Shown here: piece after piece, positions 7,419 to 15,687 of the stretch | Numbering within the stretch: the stretch's first letter is position 1 | Layout: each line of letters opens with the position of its first letter | Assembly: GCF_000429085.1 (NCBI RefSeq) | Contig: NZ_AUBE01000025.1 | Span: 1-64,000 of the forward strand | From: Streptomyces flavidovirens DSM 40150 | GTDB lineage: Bacteria; Actinomycetota; Actinomycetes; Streptomycetales; Streptomycetaceae | Direction: 5' to 3' | Length of the DNA stretch: 64,000 nt | Translations under genes and position numbers: made by a program | Notes under the pieces: model-generated | What the model was told of the DNA's origin: nothing | Seen by the model: the letters and a program-made list of their open reading frames with translations, nothing else | Database searches by the model: none

Positions 7419-8603
7419 ATGCGGCACCACATCACTGTCATCGGGGGCGGCGTGGCCGGACTCACCGCGGCCGTCACGGCGGCCGAATCGGGCGCCAAGG
7501 TGACCCTGTACGAGGCGCACCACACCCTCGGCGGACGAGCCCGCACCGCCGAGGGACCGTACAAGACGAACGAGGGCCCGCACGCCCTCTACAACGGCGG
7601 CCCGCTCTGGGCCTGGCTCAAACAGCGCGACCTGCTCGGCCCCGTCATGGCCGTGCCTCCCCTCGAAGGCGCCCGCTTCCGCTTCCACCGGGGCGGCGCC
7701 CTGCGCAGGACCCCGCCGCTCGCCATGGTGCGGCTGGGCCTGCGCTCCACCGAGAAGGCCCCCGTGGACACCGACTTCCTCACCTGGGCCACCGCCGAGG
7801 TGGGCGAGGCCGGGGCACGCGCGGCGGCGAACCACATCGCGGTCGCCCTCTTCCACCACGACCCCGGCTCCCTGTCCGCCCGCTTCGTGCAGGAGCGGCT
7901 GCGGCGCGTCGTCACACTGCCGCCGGAGGCGCACTACCCGCGCGGCGGCTGGGCCTCGGTCGTCGACCGGATGGCCTCGCGGGCCTGGAATCTCGGCGTA
8001 CGGATCGAGATGACGCACCGCGTCACCACCCTGCCCGACAACGGGGGCCCGGTGATCGTCGCCACGTCCCTACAAGCAGCCCGCCGGCTGCTCGGCGACC
8101 CCACCCTGGCCTGGGACAGCGGGCGTACCGTGCTGCTCGACCTGGCCGTCAGGGCGCGCAAGGGCGACCCGTTCGTCATCTCCGACCTCCAGGCGCCCGG
8201 CTGGATCGAACGGTTCACCGCCCAGGACCCCACCCTCGCCCCGGCCGGTGAACAGCTCGTCCAGAGCCAGTTCCCGATCGCCCCGGAAGAGGCCAAGGCG
8301 GACGGCATCACGCGTGCCGAGCGCCTGCTCGACCTCGGCTTCCCCGGCTGGCGTGAGCGCGTCACCTGGCGGCGCGAGGTGCTGGCAGCGGGCCGTACGG
8401 GCGCACTCGACCGGCCCGGCACCACCTGGCGGGACCGCCCCGCCGTCAACCGGGGCGACGGCGTGTTCCTCGCGGGCGACCAGGTGGCGGCGCCGGGCCT
8501 GCTGGCGGAAGTCGCCTTCAACAGCGGCCTGGAGGCGGCGGCCCTCGCGCTGAGAACCAAAAGGATCACCGGCCGCGAAGGGCTTGACCTCAACCGCGCT
8601 TGA
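7419..8603 (+). CDS. FAD-dependent amine-oxidase/phytoene-desaturase-type oxidoreductase
   Basis: This 394-residue flavoprotein starts MRHHITVIGGGVAGLTAAVTAA, a Rossmann dinucleotide-binding motif (GGGVAG at 9-14) at the very N-terminus. It is followed by E36-type ribose contacts (YEAHHTLGGRARTA) and the NEGPHALYNGG segment typical of the phytoene desaturase/amine oxidase superfamily. The C-terminal FAD motif reads GDGVFLAGDQVAAPGLLAEVAFNSG. The ATG at 7419 is preceded by AAGGAGACCCGGAGAG. The substrate is unknown. There is no carotenoid cluster nearby, so a pigment role should not be assumed. It is followed on the same strand, after 87 bases, by a quinone-reductase-like gene. Confidence 0.88.
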   Translation: MRHHITVIGGGVAGLTAAVTAAESGAKVTLYEAHHTLGGRARTAEGPYKTNEGPHALYNGGPLWAWLKQRDLLGPVMAVPPLEGARFRFHRGGALRRTPPLAMVRLGLRSTEKAPVDTDFLTWATAEVGEAGARAAANHIAVALFHHDPGSLSARFVQERLRRVVTLPPEAHYPRGGWASVVDRMASRAWNLGVRIEMTHRVTTLPDNGGPVIVATSLQAARRLLGDPTLAWDSGRTVLLDLAVRARKGDPFVISDLQAPGWIERFTAQDPTLAPAGEQLVQSQFPIAPEEAKADGITRAERLLDLGFPGWRERVTWRREVLAAGRTGALDRPGTTWRDRPAVNRGDGVFLAGDQVAAPGLLAEVAFNSGLEAAALALRTKRITGREGLDLNRA

Positions 8604-8690
8604 GGCGTGAGCCTGGGCCTGTCGCACCACAGCCACCGAAGCACCGCCCGGTCGCACCACAGAAGCCCAGCACCCTCCGAGGAGCCCGCC

Positions 8691-9695
8691 ATGCACGCGA
8701 TCCGTCTTCACGCCTACGGCCCCGCCGAGAACCTCACGTACGAGCAGACCGACGACCCCGTCCCCGGCCCCGGCCAGGTCCGCATCGCCGTCGCCGCGGC
8801 CGGCGTGCACCTGCTCGACACCGCCCTGCGCGAGGGATTGCCGGGCCCCTTCCCCGCCCCCGCCGAGCTGCCCACCATCCCCGGTCGCGAGGTCGCCGGC
8901 ACGGTCGAGTCGCTCGGCGAGGGCACCGACCCGTCGTGGCTCGGCAAGCGCGTCGTCGTCCACCTCGGCATGCACCCCGGCGGTTACGCCGAACTGGCCG
9001 TCACCGAAGCCGAACGCCTCCAGGACATCCCGGAGAACCTCGACGAGGCCCAGGCCGTCGCCATGATCGGTACGGGCCGCACCACCATGGGCATCCTCCA
9101 GTTCGCCGAGGTGACGGCCGACACCGTAGCCATCGTCCCGGCCGCCGCCGGCGGCATCGGCACACTCCTCGTCCAGTACGTGAAGAACGCCGGAGGCACC
9201 GTCATCGGCCTGGCCGGCGGCCCCGCCAAGGTCGCCCGCGTACAGGACAACGGCGCCGACCTCGCCGTCGACTACAAGCTGCCCGACTGGCCCGAGCGGG
9301 TACGCGAGTTCCTCGGCGACGGCGCGGCCACCCTCGTCTTCGACTCGGTGGGCGGAGACACCGGCCGCGCCGCCGTGGACCTCCTCGGCAAAGGCGGAAA
9401 GCACATCGTCTTCGGCTGGTCGTCGGACGGCCTGCACGACGGCTCCCCGCTGACCTTCACCGACGAGGAGCTCGCCGAGCGCGGCATCACCTCCGAGGGC
9501 GTACTCGGCCCGGCGATGCTCGGCAAAGCGGGCGGCGACAACCCCGTCCGGACCCTGGAGACCCGCGCCCTCGCCGAAGCGGCGGCCGGCCGCCTGGTCC
9601 CGGCGGTCCAGCGCTACCCCCTGGCGCAGGCGGCCGCCGCCCACCGCGCCCTGGAGACGCGCGGCACGATGGGCAAGGTCGTCCTCGTACCGTAA
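8691..9695 (+). CDS. Zinc-type alcohol dehydrogenase-like / quinone oxidoreductase (MDR superfamily)
   Basis: This 334-residue medium-chain dehydrogenase/reductase has an N-terminal GroES-like domain (MHAIRLHAYGPAENLTYEQ, then PGPGQVRIAV) and a Rossmann domain with IVPAAAGGIGTLLVQYVKNAG (about residues 148-168). The quinone-reductase signature and the lack of a Cys/His zinc site fit the QOR subgroup, which reduces quinones or enones with NADPH. The ATG at 8691 follows CGAGGAG. Between the previous stop and this start lie two copies of a 12-mer (GTCGCACCACAG at 8621 and 8651), possibly regulatory or chance. Confidence 0.9.
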   Translation: MHAIRLHAYGPAENLTYEQTDDPVPGPGQVRIAVAAAGVHLLDTALREGLPGPFPAPAELPTIPGREVAGTVESLGEGTDPSWLGKRVVVHLGMHPGGYAELAVTEAERLQDIPENLDEAQAVAMIGTGRTTMGILQFAEVTADTVAIVPAAAGGIGTLLVQYVKNAGGTVIGLAGGPAKVARVQDNGADLAVDYKLPDWPERVREFLGDGAATLVFDSVGGDTGRAAVDLLGKGGKHIVFGWSSDGLHDGSPLTFTDEELAERGITSEGVLGPAMLGKAGGDNPVRTLETRALAEAAAGRLVPAVQRYPLAQAAAAHRALETRGTMGKVVLVP

Positions 9696-9757
9696 AACCC
9701 ACCGCCGGCCGGCGGCCCGCACAGGGGTCGGGCCGCCACCCCCAGCACAAGACCGGC

Positions 9758-10228
9758 CTACCGGCCCAGCTTCGCCAGCGCGTCATCCGTCAGCCGGTAC
9801 ACCGTCCACTCGTCCTGCGGCAGCGCGCCCAGCGACCGGTAGAAGTTGATCGACGGCTCATTCCAGTCCAGGACGGACCACTCGAGCCGCTCGTACCCCC
9901 GCTCGACACAGATCCGCGCCAACGAGGCCAGCAGCGCCTTCCCGTACCCGCCCCCGCGCCGCGAAGGCCGCACGTACAAGTCCTCCAGGTAAATCCCGTG
10001 CACTCCACGCCAGGTGGAAAAGTTCAAGAACCACAGCGCGAAGCCCGCGACCTCCCCGTCCTGCGTCTCCGCGATGTGCGCGTACGCCGCCGGGCGCTCC
10101 CCGAAGAGCGCGTCGCGCAGTTGCTCCTCACTGGCGCGCGCCTCGTGCAACGCCTTCTCGTACTCCGCGAGTTCGCGGACCATCGCGTGAATAACGGGGA
10201 CATCGGCCGGCGTGGCGTTACGAATCAT
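9758..10228 (-). CDS. GNAT N-acetyltransferase, diamine acetyltransferase-like
   Basis: This 156-residue single-domain GNAT protein has the acetyl-CoA pyrophosphate loop RPSRRGGGYGKALLASLA (about 88-105), preceded by YLEDLYVRP. The C-terminal motif B stretch is LEWSVLDWNEPSINFYRSLG. The ELYV-like YLEDLYV and WNxxSINFY pattern is that of spermidine/spermine acetyltransferase-like proteins, but the substrate cannot be fixed from sequence. Its start overlaps the stop of the upstream phosphotransferase-like gene by 4 bp, so the two form an operon in which small-molecule phosphorylation and acetylation are co-expressed. Confidence 0.88.
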   Translation of the reverse strand: MIRNATPADVPVIHAMVRELAEYEKALHEARASEEQLRDALFGERPAAYAHIAETQDGEVAGFALWFLNFSTWRGVHGIYLEDLYVRPSRRGGGYGKALLASLARICVERGYERLEWSVLDWNEPSINFYRSLGALPQDEWTVYRLTDDALAKLGR

Positions 10229-11139
10229 CCCCGCAGCCTAAGCAATGCCCGCGCGACCGCCGCCTGCTCCCCCGACAGCTCGCCCTCCCCCTCCTCCTCG
10301 TCCTCCAAGTCCCAGAGACTGTTCTGCAGTACGCGCCCGAGCGTCCACGCCCGCGCCCGCTCCCGGTCCAGCCCCAGCACATCCGTCATCAGGTCAAAAC
10401 GCGGCAGCACCTGAGAGATCTCGAACCGGTTCACCAGCGCCGGCAACAACTCGAACCCCGGATCACCGGCCAGCGGCTTCGGATCGATCACCACCCACGG
10501 CTCATCGCGCCCCGAACCCGGCAGCGGCGCCAGCACGTTCTCGTAGTGCAGGTCCCAGTGGAGCAGTTGCCCGCCCGCCTCCCCCGCGACCTCCCGCACC
10601 GCCCCCGCACACCGCTCCAGCAGCCGCCGTTCCGCCGGATCCGCCAGCGCCCGCAGCGCCTGCGGTACGTCGTCGAGCATCTCCTGCGCGATGTCCCCCA
10701 GGCGGCGTACGCCCTCGGGCGCGGCCACCGCGTTCAGCCGCACCAGCAGCCCGGCGAGCACCTGGACCGCCGCCATGGTGTCCGGCAGCACCGACAGGTG
10801 CCGGCCGGCGTCCAGCCGCTCCAGCAGCATGGCGCCACTCACCTCGTCGTGCTCCAGCAGCCGTACGACGCCGTCCCCGTCCCACGCCCGCAGCGCGGCG
10901 GCCTCCCCCTCGGTCTCCTCGTCCAGGAGCTGGAGCTTGAGCGCACCGGGCGTCCCGTCGGCCCGCTCCACCGGCAGGACGAGCGAGACCGCGCCGTGCA
11001 TCGAAGGCCCGGTGAGCCGAAGCCGCCACCGCTCCAGATACGCCGCCGCCTCCCGCGGCAGCGCGGCGATCCACGCCCGCCCCGCCGCACCGTTGATCTC
11101 CTCCTGGGTCATGGCCAAAGCTTCCGGAATCTCGATCAC
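10225..11139 (-). CDS. Aminoglycoside/hydroxyurea-type phosphotransferase-like kinase
   Basis: This 304-residue protein-kinase-fold phosphotransferase has the catalytic loop LLHWDLHYENVL (about residues 217-228; Asp, His and Asn present) and the metal-binding segment VVIDPKPLAGDPGFEL. The IDPKP-LAGD combination is characteristic of the APH(6)/hydroxyurea phosphotransferase family, which includes streptomycin 6-kinases. The GTG at 11139 (VIEIPEALAMTQEE) fits the family's usual opening; the ATG at 11112 is an alternative. Whether it inactivates an antibiotic is unknown, since many chromosomal Streptomyces members have no known substrate. It is co-transcribed with the GNAT gene. Confidence 0.82.
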   Translation of the reverse strand: MIEIPEALAMTQEEINGAAGRAWIAALPREAAAYLERWRLRLTGPSMHGAVSLVLPVERADGTPGALKLQLLDEETEGEAAALRAWDGDGVVRLLEHDEVSGAMLLERLDAGRHLSVLPDTMAAVQVLAGLLVRLNAVAAPEGVRRLGDIAQEMLDDVPQALRALADPAERRLLERCAGAVREVAGEAGGQLLHWDLHYENVLAPLPGSGRDEPWVVIDPKPLAGDPGFELLPALVNRFEISQVLPRFDLMTDVLGLDRERARAWTLGRVLQNSLWDLEDEEEGEGELSGEQAAVARALLRLRG

Positions 11140-11274
11140 GCCCCGGATCCTACGACCGCCCGTCACCGCACCCACCGGCCCCGCCATTGCCGCACCCCAC
11201 TCCCGCCCGCTACCGTCCGCGCCACCACCACTGATCAGCAGCGCAACGAAACGAACGCAGGGGCATCAGACACC

Positions 11275-12666
11275 ATGAGCACCGTCAACGGCGGCATCTC
11301 CTACTGGTACGCGAACGAAGGCATACCCGACCCCCGTGAGCCCCTGCCCGGCGACGCGACGGCCGACGTCTGCATCGTCGGCGGCGGCTACACCGGCCTG
11401 TGGACGGCGTACTACCTCAAAAAGGCCGTTCCCTTCCTCAACATCACCGTGCTGGAAGCGAAGTTCTGCGGCTACGGCGCCTCCGGCCGCAACGGCGGCT
11501 GGCTCTACAACGGCATCGCGGGCCGCGACCGCTACGCCAAGCTCCACGGCCACGACGCCGCCGTCCGTCTCCAGCAGGCGATGAACGACACGGTCACCGA
11601 GGTCATCCACACCGCCGCCGCCGAGAACATCGACGCCGACATCCACCACGGCGGCGTACTCGAAGTCGCCTACACCCCCGCCCAGCTCTCCCGCCTCAAG
11701 CACTTCCACGCCGCCGAGATCGCCTTCGGCGAGAAGGAACGCACCCTCCACGGCGCCCGCGAGACCGCCGAACGCATCCGCGTGACCGGCGCCGTCGGCT
11801 CCACCTGGACCCCGCACGGCGCCCGCCTGCACCCGGTCAAGCTCCTCAAGGGGCTGGCCACGGCGGTGGAGTCCCTTGGCGTGACGATCCACGAATCAAC
11901 ACCCGTCACGGAGATCAAGCCCAAGCACGCCGTGACCCCGTACGGCACGGTCCGCGCCCCGTACATCCTGCGCTGCACCGAGGGCTTCACGGCGGGCCTC
12001 AAGGGCCAGCGCCGCACCTGGCTCCCCATGAACTCCTCGATGATCGTGACCGAGCCGATCCCCGCCTCCGTATGGGAGACCATCGGCTGGGACGGCCGCG
12101 AAACCCTCGGCGACATGGCCCACGCCTACATGTACGCCCAGCGCACCGCCGACGACCGCATCGCCCTGGGCGGCCGGGGCGTCCCGTACCGCTACGGCTC
12201 GCGCACCGACAACGACGGGCGCACCCAGCCCGCCACCATCGAGGCCCTGCGCGAGATCCTCGTCCGCTTCTTCCCCACCGCCGCCGGCGTCCCCATCGCC
12301 CACGCCTGGTCGGGCGTACTGGGCGTGCCCCGCGACTGGTGCTCCACCGTCGCCCTGGACCGCTCGACCGGCATCGGCTGGGCGGGCGGCTACGTCGGCA
12401 GCGGCGTCGCCACGACCAACCTCGCCGCCCGCACCCTGCGCGACCTGATCCAGCAGGACTCCGGCCAGGGCGGCCCCACCGACCTCACCACGCTCCCCTG
12501 GGTCAACCACAAGGTCCGCAAGTGGGAGCCGGAGCCCTTCCGCTGGCTGGGAGTCCAGGCCATGTACGCCGCCTACCGCACCGCGGACCGCCGCGAAGCC
12601 GCAGGCCGCACCACCGAAACGGACCCCATAGCCAAAACGGCCAACCGCGTGGCGGGCCGCAACTGA
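11275..12666 (+). CDS. FAD-dependent oxidoreductase (DadA/glycine-oxidase family)
   Basis: This 463-residue flavoprotein of the DAO family has the nucleotide-binding motif VCIVGGGYTGLWTAYYLKK (about residues 31-49). Further FAD contacts are GYGASGRNGGWLYNG, and the C-terminal domain ends with IGWAGGYVGSGVATTNLAARTL. The family oxidises amino acids, amines or gamma-glutamylated polyamines. The neighbouring, divergent diamine-acetyltransferase-like gene makes an amine substrate plausible but unproven. The ATG at 11275 follows AGGGG about 12 bases upstream. Transcription ends at a very strong hairpin at 12686-12720. Confidence 0.88.
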   Translation: MSTVNGGISYWYANEGIPDPREPLPGDATADVCIVGGGYTGLWTAYYLKKAVPFLNITVLEAKFCGYGASGRNGGWLYNGIAGRDRYAKLHGHDAAVRLQQAMNDTVTEVIHTAAAENIDADIHHGGVLEVAYTPAQLSRLKHFHAAEIAFGEKERTLHGARETAERIRVTGAVGSTWTPHGARLHPVKLLKGLATAVESLGVTIHESTPVTEIKPKHAVTPYGTVRAPYILRCTEGFTAGLKGQRRTWLPMNSSMIVTEPIPASVWETIGWDGRETLGDMAHAYMYAQRTADDRIALGGRGVPYRYGSRTDNDGRTQPATIEALREILVRFFPTAAGVPIAHAWSGVLGVPRDWCSTVALDRSTGIGWAGGYVGSGVATTNLAARTLRDLIQQDSGQGGPTDLTTLPWVNHKVRKWEPEPFRWLGVQAMYAAYRTADRREAAGRTTETDPIAKTANRVAGRN

Positions 12667-12685
12667 GACCAGCCCTTCGCAGCAG

Positions 12686-12720
12686 AAAACGCCCCGAACT
12701 TTCGAAGTTCGGGGCGTTTT
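12686..12720. terminator. Intrinsic terminator, 16-bp perfect stem
   Basis: AAAACGCCCCGAACTT (12686-12701), loop TCG, then the exact complement ending in TTTT (12705-12720). The A-rich and T-rich flanks make it work in both directions, serving the oxidoreductase gene on the left and the leftward tRNA-Thr on the right. Confidence 0.9.
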
Positions 12721-12726
12721 CCCTGA

Positions 12727-12804
12727 TGGAGCCCCCTGTCGGATTCGAACCGACGACCTACGCATTACAAGTGCGTTGCTCTGGCCGGACTGAGCTAAGG
12801 AGGC
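12727..12804 (-). tRNA. tRNA-Thr (anticodon TGT), CCA encoded
   Basis: On the minus strand, GCCTCCT pairs with AGGGGGC to form the acceptor stem. The anticodon stem-loop is ACGCA-CTTGTAA-TGCGT with anticodon TGT, which reads ACA/ACG threonine codons. The T-arm is GTCGG-TTCGAAT-CCGAC. The 3' CCA is encoded (12727-12729). The gene lies between the oxidoreductase terminator and the msiK promoter region. Confidence 0.95.
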
Positions 12805-13010
12805 ATCGCGCCGCGGTCGGAGCCGCGCGCGAAGGCTGGTCCACTCTACACAGCCCCCAGATCCCCGGGCCATCAGAATTCCATCGCCTCCAGGCTGCTG
12901 ACAGAACCGGCGCCGCCAGGTAGCGTCACGGCAGGTTCACCCTGTGGACTACACCACTCCCTTACAACGGATCGTCCGGCACGTTCCTGCCGGTGAAGGA
13001 GAACATCACC

Positions 13011-14147
13011 ATGGCCACTGTCACGTTCGACAAGGCGACCCGGATCTACCCGGGCTCCACCAAGCCCGCCGTCGACCAGCTCGAAATCGAGATCGAGGAC
13101 GGCGAGTTCCTCGTCCTCGTCGGGCCCTCCGGCTGCGGCAAGTCGACCTCCCTGCGCATGCTCGCGGGTCTTGAGGACGTCAACGGCGGAGCCATCCGCA
13201 TCGGTGAGCGTGACGTCACGCACCTGCCGCCGAAGGACCGGGACATCGCCATGGTGTTCCAGAACTACGCGCTGTACCCGCACATGTCCGTCGCCGACAA
13301 CATGGGCTTCGCGCTCAAGATCGCCGGCGTGAACAAGAGCGAGATCCGCAAGAAGGTCGAAGAGGCCGCGAAGATCCTCGACCTCGTCGAGTACCTCGAC
13401 CGCAAGCCCAAGGCCCTCTCCGGCGGTCAGCGCCAGCGTGTCGCGATGGGCCGCGCCATCGTGCGTGAGCCGCAGGTCTTCCTCATGGACGAGCCGCTGT
13501 CGAACCTCGACGCCAAGCTCCGCGTCTCGACCCGTACGCAGATCGCGTCGCTCCAGCGCCGCCTCGGCATCACCACCGTGTACGTCACGCACGACCAGGT
13601 CGAGGCCATGACGATGGGCGACCGGGTCGCCGTCCTGAAGGACGGCCTGCTCCAGCAGGTCGACTCGCCGCGCAACATGTACGACCGCCCCGCGAACCTC
13701 TTCGTCGCCGGCTTCATCGGCTCCCCCGCCATGAACCTCGTCGAGGTCCCGATCACCGACGGCGGCGTGAAGTTCGGCAACAGCGTCGTCCCGGTCTCGC
13801 GCGAGGCGCTCTCCGCCGCGGCCGACCGCGGCGACACGACCGTCACGGTCGGCGTCCGCCCCGAGCACTTCGACATCGTCGAGCAGAACGGCGCCGCCGC
13901 CGCGTCGCTCACCAAGACCGCCGACGACGCCCCGGCCGGCCTGGCCGTCACCGTCAACGTCGTCGAGGAGCTCGGCGCCGACGGTTACGTGTACGGCAGC
14001 GCGCAGGTCGGCGGCGCACACCAGGACCTCGTCGTCCGCGTCAACGGCCGCGCCGTACCGGACAAGGGCGCCGAGCTGCACGTCGTGCCGCGCGCGGGCG
14101 AGACGCACGTCTTCTCCTCGTCGACCGGCGAGCGCCTCAGCGACTGA
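13011..14147 (+). CDS. msiK: MsiK, shared ATPase of sugar ABC importers
   Basis: This 378-residue ABC ATPase has Walker A GPSGCGKST (38-46), Q-loop MVFQNYALYPHM, signature LSGGQRQRVAMGRA, Walker B VFLMDEPLSNLD and the H-loop YVTHDQVEAMTMGDR. A C-terminal MalK/UgpC-type regulatory domain (TOBE) spans about 240-378. It is nearly the same length as characterised Streptomyces MsiK. MsiK energises many separate importers (cellobiose, maltose, xylobiose, chitobiose) whose own clusters lack an ATPase. Its standing alone here, with no permease or binding protein nearby, fits that role. The ATG at 13011 (MATVTFDKATRIYPG) is preceded by GAAGGAGAA. Confidence 0.95.
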   Translation: MATVTFDKATRIYPGSTKPAVDQLEIEIEDGEFLVLVGPSGCGKSTSLRMLAGLEDVNGGAIRIGERDVTHLPPKDRDIAMVFQNYALYPHMSVADNMGFALKIAGVNKSEIRKKVEEAAKILDLVEYLDRKPKALSGGQRQRVAMGRAIVREPQVFLMDEPLSNLDAKLRVSTRTQIASLQRRLGITTVYVTHDQVEAMTMGDRVAVLKDGLLQQVDSPRNMYDRPANLFVAGFIGSPAMNLVEVPITDGGVKFGNSVVPVSREALSAAADRGDTTVTVGVRPEHFDIVEQNGAAAASLTKTADDAPAGLAVTVNVVEELGADGYVYGSAQVGGAHQDLVVRVNGRAVPDKGAELHVVPRAGETHVFSSSTGERLSD

Positions 14148-14180
14148 CAAGCGACTGACATCAGCGCGTACGGAGGGTCG

Positions 14181-14213
14181 AGGGCCCCACACCGGAAGCA
14201 GGTGTGGGGCCCT
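14181..14213 (+). terminator. msiK terminator, 13-bp stem
   Basis: AGGGCCCCACACC (14181-14193), 7-base loop GGAAGCA, and the exact complement at 14201-14213. It begins 34 bases after the msiK stop. Confidence 0.85.
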
Positions 14214-14386
14214 TCCCGTCCCTTTTCCATGTTTCAGCCAGGACCTGCGGTGTCGACAAATACCCCGGCAGACCGGCCATTTCGAACCGTGTTCGTCAAC
14301 ACCCGATTCGAAAAAAGACATCGAACCATCCCCCGTAAGGGTGACTAAATGTCGCCAAATAATTACCGCCCGCTACGCTCACTCGC

Positions 14387-14803
14387 GTGACCCACACAGC
14401 CCGCCGAATCGGCCGAAGTCTCGCTCTCGTACTGCCCGTCGTCCTGGTGCTCTCCGGGACCCTCGCGGTAGCCCGTGTCCCGTGGTCCACGAGCGGATCC
14501 GAGTCACAGGTGCTCACCGCGTCCTCCGAGAAAGTGAACGTACGCGCCAAGTCCCGCGCTCCGCAGGACGTACTGCGCGACAAGCTTCTCCTGGAGCTTC
14601 AGGAGAAGGACCCGGGCGTCGCGCTCACACACCTCCAGCGCGAGGTCGAGCGCCGTCCTTCGCTCGCCCAGCACTGCATGTCGATCGCCCGCTCGCTCGG
14701 CCGCGCCGCGGTGAGCCAGTACGGTCCGACCCGCGCCCAGTCGTTCTCGCGGCCGGTCTGCGACACGTCCTTCGCCTCGGGCGTCGCCCAGCAGACCGGC
14801 TGA
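14387..14803 (+). CDS. Small exported protein of unknown function
   Basis: This 138-residue protein has an N-terminal hydrophobic segment (RSLALVLPVVLVLSGTLAVA, about 10-29) that acts as a signal peptide or anchor. The mature part is polar and basic and has two Cys (near residues 96 and 125). I do not recognise a family. No ribosome-binding site precedes the GTG at 14387. A TACGCT hexamer at 14374-14379 ends 7 bases before it, so the mRNA is probably leaderless. The upstream 100 bases hold TTCGAA and CGAAC-CGT-GTTCG (14283-14295) repeats that could bind a regulator. Confidence 0.75.
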   Translation: MTHTARRIGRSLALVLPVVLVLSGTLAVARVPWSTSGSESQVLTASSEKVNVRAKSRAPQDVLRDKLLLELQEKDPGVALTHLQREVERRPSLAQHCMSIARSLGRAAVSQYGPTRAQSFSRPVCDTSFASGVAQQTG

Positions 14804-14842
14804 GCGGAGGCCGACGGCGTTCTGCCGCATATCGTGCCCCGT

Positions 14843-15568
14843 ATGACCCGTACGACGACGACTCCGACGCAGGCCGTGGTCCTGGCAGGCGGCCAGGGCT
14901 CGCGACTGCGCCCGTACACCGACGACCGCCCCAAGCCGATGGTCGAGATCCCGGGGACCGGGACCCCGATCATCGGCCATCAGCTTGCCTGGCTCGCCGC
15001 CGAGGGCGTGACCGACGCGGTCATCTCCTGCGGCCATCTCGCCGGCGTGCTCCAGGAGTGGCTGGACAGCGCCGACCTTCCGCTGCGTGTCACCACCGTG
15101 GTGGAGAGCGAGCCGCTGGGCCGCGGTGGCGGCCTCAAGTACGCCGCCGCGCACCTCCCGGACCCCGAGCTTCCCTGGTACGCGACCAACGGCGACATCT
15201 GGACGCGCTTCTCCCTCCAGGACATGGCCGCCTTCCACGCCGAGCGCGACGCCACCGCGACCCTCGCCCTGGCCCGGCCCCGCATCCCGTGGGGCGCCGT
15301 CGAGACGGACGCCTTCGGCCACATCACGGACTTCATCGAGTCGCCACCCTCGCCCTACCTCATCAACGCGGGCGTGTACGTCTTCTCAGCGGCCTTCACA
15401 GAGCTTCTCCCGGACCTCGGTGACCACGAACGCACCACGTTCCCCCGGCTGGCGCGAGAGCGCCGTCTGGCGGGCTTCCCGCTGCCGCAGGGGGCGTACT
15501 GGCGGGCCATCGACACCGCCAAGGACTTGAGCGAGGCCGCCAAGGAGCTCGCCGCCGCGCGCGGTTGA
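14843..15568 (+). CDS. Sugar-1-phosphate nucleotidyltransferase family protein
   Basis: This 241-residue nucleotidyltransferase opens QAVVLAGGQGSRLRPYTDDRPKPMVEI, the NTP-transferase signature (GGxGxRLxPxT then PKPM, about residues 13-35). Downstream it has YATNGDIWTRF, the metal-binding Asp region, and PYLINAGVYVFS. This is the GlmU/RmlA/mannose-1-phosphate guanylyltransferase superfamily. The short length, with no left-handed helix, gives no acetyltransferase activity. The sugar and nucleotide are not determined. The ATG at 14843 is preferred over the GTG at 14834, since TATCGT at 14830-14835 lies 7 bases upstream and suggests a leaderless transcript. Confidence 0.85.
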   Translation: MTRTTTTPTQAVVLAGGQGSRLRPYTDDRPKPMVEIPGTGTPIIGHQLAWLAAEGVTDAVISCGHLAGVLQEWLDSADLPLRVTTVVESEPLGRGGGLKYAAAHLPDPELPWYATNGDIWTRFSLQDMAAFHAERDATATLALARPRIPWGAVETDAFGHITDFIESPPSPYLINAGVYVFSAAFTELLPDLGDHERTTFPRLARERRLAGFPLPQGAYWRAIDTAKDLSEAAKELAAARG

Positions 15569-15605
15569 GCAGTCGAGCACGTACCGGTCCCAGGTACCAG
15601 TGCCA

Positions 15606-15656
15606 GTACGGCGAAGGGCCCGGCGCACATCCCGTGCGCCGGGCCCTTCGCCGTAC
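15606..15656. terminator. Bidirectional terminator, 23-bp perfect stem
   Basis: A 23-base arm (15606-15628, starting GTACGGCGAAGGGCCC) pairs without mismatch to 15634-15656 across the loop ATCCC. It separates the convergent nucleotidyltransferase and DoxX genes. Confidence 0.92.
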
Positions 15657-15687
15657 CACCTGGCCGTACTGCCTACCGCCGAGCCGC

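Noticed and set aside
12805..13010. DasR-type operator upstream of msiK
   Set aside because: TGGTCCACTCTACAC near 12837 resembles half of the site, but the second half-site does not match.
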